The position numbers and the translations under genes are program-made. Under the pieces are notes generated by a model. The model saw only the letters and a program-made list of their open reading frames with translations, was not told where the DNA came from and searched no databases. DNA of 13,248 bases, taken from the NCBI GenBank assembly GCA_045537575.1, contig JAZSPU010000019.1, forward strand, positions 1 through 13,248, given 5' to 3'. This DNA comes from SIG607 sp045537575. Lineage in GTDB: Bacteria > Bacillota > Clostridia > Oscillospirales > Acutalibacteraceae. The stretch's first letter is position 1; the number at the start of each line of letters is the position of its first letter. Shown here one piece after another: positions 5,634-12,578 of this stretch.

Positions 5634-6977
5634 CTACTGATTTGCAGCTATAACTTCCTGAATGAGTTTATTTGCCTCTTCTACAGCATAATTCACTTGA
5701 TTTTCTGCCGCAATAAGATTAGTGCTTATCTGCGCGGAGGTGCTGTTTACAACCACGCTCAGCATAGTTCCGTTGGATACGTCGGGTTCCAGAATCATTC
5801 TTACGCCGCGATAGAAGGTGGCAGTAGAATAATCAGCATTCTGACGAAGCTTATTAAAGAGAGCCTCAGCCTCTTCGTTTTTGTAGATATTATCGGTGTT
5901 TACATGGTCTGCGTTAAGATAATATCTTAAATAATAGCCTGCGCCCAAGGGATTTCTTGCGCCCTGTACTATTCCATAGCCATAAAGACCTACGGTATAA
6001 GGATAATCTGCATCATCTTTATTAACCTTAGGAAGCACCTCAAAGCCTAAATCATCAGCATCCATAGTGTAGAACCAACCGGGGTTCTTTTTAAGTCCGT
6101 AGGAACCGCAAATCTGAAATCCCGAAGTGCCGTTTGCTATACTGTCGTCATGTCCTGCAATAATTTTAACAAGTCCTTTATCCTGAAGGGTTAAAAGCTT
6201 ATTAAGAGCAAGGCGCATTTCGGGGGAAGCAACGGTTGATTTAAACTCTGCCTTAACCGGATCCCAGTCAAGCTGTTTTGCGCCAAACATAAGGGTCCAG
6301 ATATCAACGTCTATTGAAGCGGGAGCGCGACTGTAGCCGCAAGCAGATTTCATTTCGCTGAGAAGCTTTTCAAGGGTTTCAAGGTTCCAGTTATCTTCTG
6401 CAACGTACTGATTTGGGTTTTTAATGCCGTTTTCCTCAAGGGTAGTTTTATTAAAGTAAACATTGCCGCCTGCCTTACTGCCGCTTGAACGGGCGCCACT
6501 TACTATATAAATTTTTCCGTCGATGGTATATAAATCGGTCATTTTTTTATCCCAGAAGGGATCGTTTACGTCTATTCCCGTTTCTTCCTTTGTAATAGGC
6601 TGAAGAATTTTAAGTGTACGCGGAAAATCACCGTTTTCGCTTATAACGTCGGGAGACTGGTCAGCCGCAATAAGTGAAGAAATCTTAACTATGTATTCTG
6701 CCTGATTAACGTGAACCCTTTCAAGATTGATTCCCGTAAGTTCGGTAAAGTCAGCGTATATATTTGCTTTATCGAAATCGGTATCACTGCTCCAGCCCGC
6801 TATTTGAACGGTAGTTCCGCGAAGCTCACTCGGTACGTCAAGGAAAAATTCCTCTTCGCTATCAATTTCTACGTTAACGTCGGGCTTTTTCTTTTCAGGT
6901 TCATCACCGCAGCCGCAAAGAGTCAAAAGTAACACAGCGGCAAGTAAAACGCAAAAAAATCTTTTAATGCCTTTCAT
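5634..6977 (-). CDS. Sugar ABC transporter substrate-binding lipoprotein, copy 3
   Basis: A 447-residue extracellular solute-binding lipoprotein, the most divergent of the three. The signal MKGIKRFFCVLLAAVLLL leads to lipobox LCGC with cysteine 23, then a Glu/Lys-rich linker and FFLDVPSELRGTTVQ. It keeps the family landmarks ADQSPDVISENGDFPRTLK, CGYSRAPASIDVDIW, KKNPGWFYTMDADDLGFEVLPKV and YYLRYYLNADH. It lacks the DDDIAKGAIAL form, reading HDDSIANGTSGFQICGSYG. The binding face therefore probably differs, and so may the ligand. The ATG at 6977 is chosen over an in-frame GTG at 6983 because GAGG (6985-6988) gives 7-nt spacing to the ATG and almost none to the GTG. No transporter membrane gene is adjacent. 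It has its own promoter and probable terminator. Confidence 0.92.
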   Translation of the reverse strand: MKGIKRFFCVLLAAVLLLTLCGCGDEPEKKKPDVNVEIDSEEEFFLDVPSELRGTTVQIAGWSSDTDFDKANIYADFTELTGINLERVHVNQAEYIVKISSLIAADQSPDVISENGDFPRTLKILQPITKEETGIDVNDPFWDKKMTDLYTIDGKIYIVSGARSSGSKAGGNVYFNKTTLEENGIKNPNQYVAEDNWNLETLEKLLSEMKSACGYSRAPASIDVDIWTLMFGAKQLDWDPVKAEFKSTVASPEMRLALNKLLTLQDKGLVKIIAGHDDSIANGTSGFQICGSYGLKKNPGWFYTMDADDLGFEVLPKVNKDDADYPYTVGLYGYGIVQGARNPLGAGYYLRYYLNADHVNTDNIYKNEEAEALFNKLRQNADYSTATFYRGVRMILEPDVSNGTMLSVVVNSTSAQISTNLIAAENQVNYAVEEANKLIQEVIAANQ

Positions 6978-7007
6978 ATTCACGCCTCGCTTTCATTCAT
7001 TTATTTT

Positions 7008-7035
7008 ATTTTAACATATTATATGTGATTTTCAA
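7008..7035 (-). promoter_or_regulatory. Promoter of binding-protein copy 3
   Basis: On the minus strand, -35 TTGAAA (7030-7035) and -10 TAAAAT (7008-7013) are 16 bp apart. A perfect TATAAT at 7018-7023 is an alternative -10, but its -35 would be poor. The -35 abuts the terminator T-tract of the lipoprotein gene upstream, as at copy 1. Confidence 0.55.
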
Positions 7036-7071
7036 GAAAAAATAAAACCGAAGTCAGCCTTCGGTTTTATT
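7033..7071 (-). terminator. Intrinsic terminator of the PrsA/SurA-like lipoprotein gene
   Basis: A perfect 13-bp stem (7041-7053 with 7059-7071) with a 5-nt loop is followed on the minus strand by TTTTATTTTTTC. It begins 9 bp after the stop codon and separates the pth-mfd-lipoprotein block from the binding-protein genes. Confidence 0.9.
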
Positions 7072-7079
7072 CCTAAAAA

Positions 7080-8162
7080 TTAATATCCGCTCTGGATTTT
7101 CTTAACCTTAAATTCGCTCATAGCGTATTTATGCTTTTTAACGGCTAAGCCCTTTGCATATTCTGTAATATAATTTGTATATTCGTCCTGCTTAAGATTC
7201 CAACGAAGGCTTAAATCCATTTCGTCTAAATAGGTGCTGTCTTTAGAAGTATCAACAATATAGAAAAGACGGATATATTTGGCTCCGTTTTCTTCTGCTT
7301 CAAGAATCTTTACGTCTTTAGCGGCGATATCCTTAATATCCTTCCAGAAATCCACGCCGTAATTTACGTCAACTTCAGGATCGGCAATAACGCTTACAAC
7401 CTCTTTAGCTTCCTTAGCGGGAGCATTACCGGTAGTCTCGGCATTTTCTTCGGTAAGGCCGTTGAATTCATTATAAATATCAACAATGCTTTCACCCTTT
7501 AAGAGATGGGATTTATAATGTTCCATATCATCCTTTGCTTCGGCAACTTTATCCTCTTCCATTTCGGTAATCTCGGTCTGTAAAATAAGGGCTACGCGAT
7601 AGGACTCATCGAAGGATTTTTTGATATCCTCAGCAGGAATAGCCTTTTCGCCTTCTTTACCGTAAAGATGCTCAAAATACATATCACCGTAGGTGGAATA
7701 GATAAGAGCATATCTATAGGTTTCATAGCCTATACCGTTTGCGGCATATGCGGCGCCGTAGTAGTTATAATAATACTGGGCGGTATAGTCAATATCGCTG
7801 ATATCTGCGGCGGTCAAGGTAAGACCTGCATCCTTGAAAAGCTTTTCATAAGCGGCAAATTCAGCAAGAATTTCAACTGCGCGGTTTTCTACCCAAGTAA
7901 CGTAGTCGGTATCGTCAATCTTCTGAGAGTAGTAATCAACCTCGGTAATGGTGGTGTCGGTTCCTGCTTCAGTAAGCTGTTCGTCAACCTTTGCACGAGC
8001 CTCGCTATCGGCAGTAACAAGAGCATAAGAATAGATAGCGGCAGAGAATTTAGAATCTGCAATTTCTACAGCTATTTCATTTTGCTTATGAAGACATCCT
8101 GTAAAAGAGAACATAAGAAGTATTACCAACATAACCGAAAGTAATGATTTTAAGGTTTTCAT
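7080..8162 (-). CDS. PrsA/SurA-like lipoprotein (putative extracytoplasmic foldase)
   Basis: A 360-residue lipoprotein. MKTLKSLLSVMLVILLMF is followed by lipobox FTGC with cysteine 23, so it is anchored to the outer face of the membrane. The helical N-terminal part (about 40-200, including FSAAIYSYAL, VENRAVEILAEFAAYEKLF and a Tyr/Ala-rich stretch) resembles the chaperone domain of SurA/PrsA proteins. The following part (YRVALIL, then HYKSHLLKGESIVDIYNEF) lines up with a parvulin domain. It lacks the HIL and GGDLG-type motifs, so peptidyl-prolyl isomerase activity is doubtful. The frame is open upstream to 8258, but AGGAGG 9 nt before the ATG at 8162 fixes the start. A PrsA-like gene after pth and mfd is a common Firmicute order, which supports the call. 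It has its own promoter and terminator. The client proteins are unknown. Confidence 0.7.
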   Translation of the reverse strand: MKTLKSLLSVMLVILLMFSFTGCLHKQNEIAVEIADSKFSAAIYSYALVTADSEARAKVDEQLTEAGTDTTITEVDYYSQKIDDTDYVTWVENRAVEILAEFAAYEKLFKDAGLTLTAADISDIDYTAQYYYNYYGAAYAANGIGYETYRYALIYSTYGDMYFEHLYGKEGEKAIPAEDIKKSFDESYRVALILQTEITEMEEDKVAEAKDDMEHYKSHLLKGESIVDIYNEFNGLTEENAETTGNAPAKEAKEVVSVIADPEVDVNYGVDFWKDIKDIAAKDVKILEAEENGAKYIRLFYIVDTSKDSTYLDEMDLSLRWNLKQDEYTNYITEYAKGLAVKKHKYAMSEFKVKKIQSGY

Positions 8163-8202
8163 TATTTTCTTCCTCCTAATAAATATGCAATAACTAATGT
8201 TT

Positions 8203-8227
8203 GTCGAAGCTAATACTATGCTTCGAC
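8203..8227 (-). repeat. Inverted repeat in the leader of the lipoprotein gene
   Basis: GTCGAAGC (8203-8210) and its exact complement GCTTCGAC (8220-8227) flank a 9-nt loop. The repeat lies just downstream of the predicted -10 (8239-8244), across or after the start point and before the ribosome binding site. It could be a repressor operator or a stable leader hairpin. There is no T-run after it on the minus strand, so it does not look like a terminator of mfd. Confidence 0.6.
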
Positions 8228-8238
8228 CAATTAAAACT

Positions 8239-8267
8239 ATTATAATATAAAAGTTCAAAAAAGTCTA
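8239..8267 (-). promoter_or_regulatory. Promoter of the PrsA/SurA-like lipoprotein gene
   Basis: On the minus strand, -35 TAGACT (8262-8267, four of six consensus bases) and a perfect -10 TATAAT (8239-8244) are separated by 17 bp. It lies in the 120-bp gap after mfd, so the gene can be expressed separately from pth-mfd. Confidence 0.6.
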
Positions 8268-8282
8268 TAACTTTTTATTAAT

Positions 8283-11200
8283 TTACAACGCATTTACAAT
8301 TTCTTTTATAAGAGAGGACAAATTCTGCGCTTTTTTGGGGCATATTATCAACGTCACCACATCCCCTTTATTAAGTCTCATTCTATCTCCGAATACTGCC
8401 CCAAGCTTTAGGAAGGTTTCCTGATTAAACTGCGTCAAATGAAGCGCAACGTCATTTCCTTCTTTTACGATTTCATAAATATCGGCGGCTATCGCTTTAT
8501 TTCGAAGAAGAGCAATATCAATAAGCCCCATAACCGATTTGGGCGGTTCACCGAAGCGGTCAACAAGCTCGTCAATTACGTCGCTGACATCACTTTCGTC
8601 AACTATATCGGCAATACGTTTATAAATGCCAAGTCTTGCGGGAAGGCTTTCGATATACTTTTCGGGGATATGAGCAGGTACGTTAAGGTCGATTGTGCAG
8701 ACTGTATCCAGCTTTGTTTGTTCTTCTCCGTTATCCTGCATAGCCTCTCCCAGAAGCTTTAGATACATATCATAGCCTACCGCTTCCATATTACCGTGCT
8801 GAGCGCCGCCGAGAATACTTCCCGCGCCCCTTATTTCAAGGTCGCGCATAGCAATTTTAAAGCCCGAGCCAAACTCTGTAAATTCTCTTATTGCTTCAAG
8901 ACGTTTAACGGCATCTTCATTTAAAACCTTGCCCGTTTTAAAGCAGAAGTAGGCGAAAGCACGTCGGTTAGAGCGTCCTACCCTGCCCCTTAACTGATGC
9001 AGCTGAGAAAGTCCCATTCTGTCGGCATCCTCTATAATAAGGGTATTAACGTTAGGCACGTCAACGCCCGTTTCAATAATGGTGGTGCAAACAAGCACAT
9101 CAATTTCATTTTCAATAAGCCTCTGCCAGACTCTCGAAAGGGTTTCCTCACTCATTTTTCCGTGGGCAACCTCTACTCTCGCTTCGGGCACAGCAGTTTT
9201 TATACGTGCGGCAACCTTCTCTATAGACTCTACCCTGTTATGCAGATAGTAAACCTGACCGCCGCGTCTCAGTTCCTTTCGTACAGCGTCATAGAGCATT
9301 GAATTATTCTGTTCTAAAACATAGGTCTGAACAGGCTGTCTTTCTCCCGGTGCTTCCTCAATACTGGACATATCCCTAAGTCCCGTCATAGCCATATTAA
9401 GCGTTCTGGGAATAGGGGTTGCAGAGAGTGTCAGCACGTCCACCGACGGATAAAGCTCCTTAAGTTTTTCCTTTTGCGCAACACCGAAGCGCTGTTCCTC
9501 GTCGATTATAACAAGACCTAAATCCTTAAATTTAACATCCTTTGAAATAAGGCGGTGGGTGCCTATTATCATATCCACTCTGCCTTTATTCAAGTCACTT
9601 ACTATTTTTTCCTGACTTTTCGGCGAAACAAAGCGGGATAAAAGCTTAACCGTTACGGGAAGCTCGCCTATTCTTTTAAGTGCAGTATTATAATGCTGCC
9701 AAGCAAGAATGGTGGTAGGCACCAAAAGGGCGCACTGTTTGCCGTCGCAAATACATTTAAAGGCGGCGCGCAAAGCAACCTCGGTTTTACCAAAGCCAAC
9801 GTCACCGCACAAAAGTCTGTCCATAGGAACGGCGCGTTCCATATCCTTTTTAATTTCATCCACGCTTTTCAGCTGGTCTTCGGTTTCTTCAAAGGGAAAT
9901 CTTCGCTCAAAATTATTTTGTAGGTCGGTATCAGGAGAAAAAGCATAGCCCTTTGCCGCCATACGCTTTGCATAAAGGGCGGTAAGCTCCTTTGCCATAT
10001 CCTTTACCGCTTTTTTTACCCTTGCTCTTGTTTTATGCCATTCGGCTGAGCCAAGCTTATTAAGTTTTACCGCCTGAACGTCTGCGCCGATATAACGGGA
10101 CACCAAATCAAGCTGTGTTACGGGAACGTAAAGCACGTCCTGTCCCGCATATTTTATTTTTATATAATCCTTTGTTATTCCCGAATTGGTAATATGCTGG
10201 ATTCCATTGAACACGCCTATTCCATGGGCGGTATGCACCACAAGGTCGCCGTATTTAAGCTCGTCAAGGCTGCCTACTGCTCTGCTGTCTTTAGGACGGC
10301 GAACAGGCTTTTTAGCAGTTGCCGCAAGACCTTTTCCCGCAATCAGCATAAAGCGGCTGCCCGAAATTTCAAAGCCGCCCGAAAGAGCGCCAACCGTTAC
10401 GGTAACCTGACTTTTGATTTTTTTGATTTCTTCACTAAAGCTTGCGTTTATACCTTTATCACGCAAATCCTGAGCAAGAAGGTTACCTGCCTTTTCGTTG
10501 CCCACAACTATAACAGCGTTACCTTTACAGCTTTTTAAGAATTTAAGGTCATCCAGCAAAACCTCAAGGTCGCCGTTCCAAAGAGACGAACGCTTTACGG
10601 TAAAGTTCACAAAACTTCGGGGAGAAAGTTCATAGCGATTTCGCTGAAAGCTGTCCATAATTACCGCTTTTTCCATATAGGAATAGAACTGACTGTCGCT
10701 TAGCATAAGCCTTTCGGCTTCTTTTCCCACATAGCCTTCTTCCAACAGACGCTTAATATCCTCGCACAGCTGAAGTCTTAAATTTTTAAGATGTTCGCTG
10801 ACAGCGGCGCTTTCGGTTATAACCATAACCGAGTCCTTTACGTAATCAAGCGCCGTAGAGGTTTCATCGAAAATAAAGGGAATATATCTGTCAAAGGAAG
10901 AAAAAACTCCTGCTTCTATATCTCTTAAATCCTTTTGAAGTCTTTCTTTTCTTTGGTCGCTGTTCTTTAATTTTAATTGCTCTGAAATTATTTCTTTAAG
11001 CCTTTCGCTTCGCACAGCCACTTCACAGGCAGGAGTTACATCAACGCTCTCAACCGAATCGGTACGTCGCTGTGTCTCGGTATCAAAAAAGGAAATGCTG
11101 TCAATTTCGTCGCCCCAAAATTCTATTCTTACAGGGTACTCTGCTTCGGTGGTGAAAAGGTCAAGAATACCGCCGCGAAGGGCAAACTGTCCTGCTCCCT

Positions 11201-11711
11201 CTACCATTTCGCTTCGCACGTAACCTGCATCTATAAGATTTTCAGTAAGCTTAGTTAGGTCAAAGCTTTCCCCAACCGACAGCGTAAAGGTACTGCTTAT
11301 TAGTTTTTCCTTAGGCAAGGTAGGCTGAGTGGCGGCATCCACCGACATTATAAGCACCTTAAAATCCCCGCCTGCAACAGCAGACAGGGTGTGTATTCTT
11401 TTATGCTCGTACTCTCTTGACTCTCCGTATGTTCCTGCAAGGCTTAAATCACGATAGGGAAAACTGAGCGCATCCACCCCTAAAGCCACCAAGTCGCTAT
11501 AGAGAGAATAGGCTTCAGCTTCTCCCGAAGTAATTACGGTAACGGGGCGTTTAATTTCTTCGCTTATTACCGCAATATTTACCGCCTTATAAATTCCCGA
11601 AAGTCCCGTACAAACGGCGGAAAGCTTTTGAGAATTTACTGCAGATAAAAGGGAAAGAAAATCAGAGTCGCAGTTTATTACCTCTTTTAAAAAACTGAAC
11701 TGTTTATTCAT
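8283..11711 (-). CDS. mfd: Transcription-repair coupling factor
   Basis: A 1142-residue cytoplasmic ATPase of normal family length. It pushes stalled RNA polymerase off damaged DNA and recruits UvrA for nucleotide excision repair. The UvrB-like N-terminal module includes IEFWGDEIDSISFFD (about 194-208). The RNA-polymerase-interacting (CarD/TRCF) domain begins near 483 (DELKYGDLVVHTAHGIGVF). The translocase has Walker A GDVGFGKTE with K642, a DEEQ box at 737-740 and LSATPIPRTLNM. The second lobe contains CTTIIETGVDVPN and QLRGRVGRSNRRAFAYF. The C-terminal TRCF domain fills the end. The ATG shares one base with the pth stop (TAATG), with no strong ribosome binding site, so translational coupling to pth is likely. 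No convincing terminator follows it. Confidence 0.99.
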   Translation of the reverse strand: MNKQFSFLKEVINCDSDFLSLLSAVNSQKLSAVCTGLSGIYKAVNIAVISEEIKRPVTVITSGEAEAYSLYSDLVALGVDALSFPYRDLSLAGTYGESREYEHKRIHTLSAVAGGDFKVLIMSVDAATQPTLPKEKLISSTFTLSVGESFDLTKLTENLIDAGYVRSEMVEGAGQFALRGGILDLFTTEAEYPVRIEFWGDEIDSISFFDTETQRRTDSVESVDVTPACEVAVRSERLKEIISEQLKLKNSDQRKERLQKDLRDIEAGVFSSFDRYIPFIFDETSTALDYVKDSVMVITESAAVSEHLKNLRLQLCEDIKRLLEEGYVGKEAERLMLSDSQFYSYMEKAVIMDSFQRNRYELSPRSFVNFTVKRSSLWNGDLEVLLDDLKFLKSCKGNAVIVVGNEKAGNLLAQDLRDKGINASFSEEIKKIKSQVTVTVGALSGGFEISGSRFMLIAGKGLAATAKKPVRRPKDSRAVGSLDELKYGDLVVHTAHGIGVFNGIQHITNSGITKDYIKIKYAGQDVLYVPVTQLDLVSRYIGADVQAVKLNKLGSAEWHKTRARVKKAVKDMAKELTALYAKRMAAKGYAFSPDTDLQNNFERRFPFEETEDQLKSVDEIKKDMERAVPMDRLLCGDVGFGKTEVALRAAFKCICDGKQCALLVPTTILAWQHYNTALKRIGELPVTVKLLSRFVSPKSQEKIVSDLNKGRVDMIIGTHRLISKDVKFKDLGLVIIDEEQRFGVAQKEKLKELYPSVDVLTLSATPIPRTLNMAMTGLRDMSSIEEAPGERQPVQTYVLEQNNSMLYDAVRKELRRGGQVYYLHNRVESIEKVAARIKTAVPEARVEVAHGKMSEETLSRVWQRLIENEIDVLVCTTIIETGVDVPNVNTLIIEDADRMGLSQLHQLRGRVGRSNRRAFAYFCFKTGKVLNEDAVKRLEAIREFTEFGSGFKIAMRDLEIRGAGSILGGAQHGNMEAVGYDMYLKLLGEAMQDNGEEQTKLDTVCTIDLNVPAHIPEKYIESLPARLGIYKRIADIVDESDVSDVIDELVDRFGEPPKSVMGLIDIALLRNKAIAADIYEIVKEGNDVALHLTQFNQETFLKLGAVFGDRMRLNKGDVVTLIICPKKAQNLSSLIKEIVNAL

Positions 11712-12310
11712 TAGTGATTATAGCGGTTCATAGCCGCGTCTGCACCGTCCCTTAAAAAAGTTTCTATTGCCTTAACCGCATTATCGCGTGCATTATCAAA
11801 AAGTTTTTTATCCTCTTCATTCATTCTGCCAAGAACCCAGTTAGCAATATCGCTTGTTCTGTCAGGTCTGTCGCCAACGCCCATTTTAAGACGGGCAAAA
11901 TCCTCGGTACCCAGATGCTCTATAATACTCTTTAGACCCTTTTGTCCACCTGCGCTGCCGTTTTTTCTAATACGCATTTTTCCCGGCTGTAAAGATACGT
12001 CATCAGACACCACAAGCAAGGAAGTAACGGGTATTTTATAGAACTTCATAACCGCGCTTACAGCCTCGCCCGAAAGGTTCATAAAGGTCTGGGGCTTTAA
12101 AACAAGCACCCTTTCGCCCTTTATATTGCCTTCGCCGTAAAGCCCCTTAAACTTATTTTTATTAAGGGTAATGGAGTGCTTTTCGCAAAAGGCATCAACT
12201 ACGTCAAAGCCCGCATTATGACGGGTATGCTCGTACTCGTTTCCTGGGTTGCCCAGCCCCACTAAAATAAGCGAATATATACTTTCTTCATTTTTCTTTT
12301 TAAAAAACAT
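11711..12310 (-). CDS. pth: Peptidyl-tRNA hydrolase
   Basis: A 199-residue cytoplasmic enzyme that cleaves peptidyl-tRNA released by ribosome drop-off and recycles the tRNA (also called SpoVC in Bacillus). It contains VGLGNPGNEYEHTRHNAGF, with N21 and catalytic H31. KPQTFMNLSG follows with N78, and then VVSDD with D103, matching E. coli N10, H20, N68 and D93. The position equivalent to E. coli N114 is lysine (GGQKG, K124). The N-terminus has a short Lys-rich extension before the conserved core. A GTG at 12319 would add three residues, but it lies inside the ribosome binding site AAAGGTGAT that serves the ATG at 12310. It is first in a unit with mfd, whose start overlaps its stop. Confidence 0.97.
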   Translation of the reverse strand: MFFKKKNEESIYSLILVGLGNPGNEYEHTRHNAGFDVVDAFCEKHSITLNKNKFKGLYGEGNIKGERVLVLKPQTFMNLSGEAVSAVMKFYKIPVTSLLVVSDDVSLQPGKMRIRKNGSAGGQKGLKSIIEHLGTEDFARLKMGVGDRPDRTSDIANWVLGRMNEEDKKLFDNARDNAVKAIETFLRDGADAAMNRYNH

Positions 12311-12335
12311 TTTTATCACCTTTTTATCCTTAAAT

Positions 12336-12364
12336 ATGATAACATATCTTCATTCTTTTTTCAA
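12336..12364 (-). promoter_or_regulatory. Promoter of the pth-mfd unit
   Basis: On the minus strand, -35 TTGAAA (12359-12364) and -10 TATCAT (12336-12341) are separated by exactly 17 bp, 25 bp upstream of the pth start codon. No other promoter is obvious before mfd, so both genes probably depend on it. Confidence 0.65.
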
Positions 12365-12413
12365 GACGGCATATTGGATTTTGGAATTGATTCAACAAAG
12401 ACAAGCAACCGTG

Positions 12414-12472
12414 AATACCGCATTAATGCTTTCGGCGAAACACCAAGTAATTTTCGCCGAAATTCCGCATTA
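12414..12472. repeat. Inverted repeat flanked by direct repeats between divergent genes
   Basis: A perfect 11-bp inverted repeat, TTTCGGCGAAA (12430-12440) and TTTCGCCGAAA (12452-12462), has an 11-nt loop. It is flanked by direct copies of AATWCCGCATTA at 12414-12425 and 12461-12472, the second overlapping the arm end by two bases. It lies upstream of both divergent promoters and is not followed by a T-run on either strand. It may be an operator, a small repeat element or an accidental structure. Confidence 0.7.
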
Positions 12473-12517
12473 CTTTTCTACTGATTTTGACAAATTAATA
12501 CAATTTTCTTTTTTATA

Positions 12518-12546
12518 TTGCAAAATATTATACTCATATATATAAT
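12518..12546 (+). promoter_or_regulatory. Promoter of the Ig-domain protein gene
   Basis: -35 TTGCAA (12518-12523) and a perfect -10 TATAAT (12541-12546) are separated by 17 bp, giving a leader of about 25 nt with AGAGG before the ATG. A perfect TTGACA at 12487-12492 lies further upstream, but no -10 is well placed for it. Confidence 0.6.
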
Positions 12547-12578
12547 ATACATACTGAAAGTATAAAAGAGGTAAAATA

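Noticed and set aside
5526..5930. Rightward open frame of 134 codons crossing the gap between copies 2 and 3
   Set aside because: It runs through the probable terminator and then antisense to copy 3. It has no clear ribosome binding site and a T-rich composition.
2649..6977. Possible CRISPR or tandem-repeat array, because motifs recur
   Set aside because: The recurring stretches are homologous coding segments of three paralogous genes, with no short regular repeats and spacers.
7668..8144. Rightward open frame of 158 codons
   Set aside because: It is antisense to the PrsA/SurA-like lipoprotein, whose start, lipobox and terminator are clear.
8258..8276. Small hairpin after mfd (AAAAAGT with ACTTTTT)
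   Set aside because: The stem is almost all A-U and overlaps the -35 of the next promoter. It is too weak to call a terminator.
12487..12515. Second promoter for the Ig-domain gene using TTGACA at 12487-12492
   Set aside because: Nearby -10 candidates are either poor matches at 17 bp or spaced 19-20 bp away. The TTGCAA-17-TATAAT pair downstream is better.
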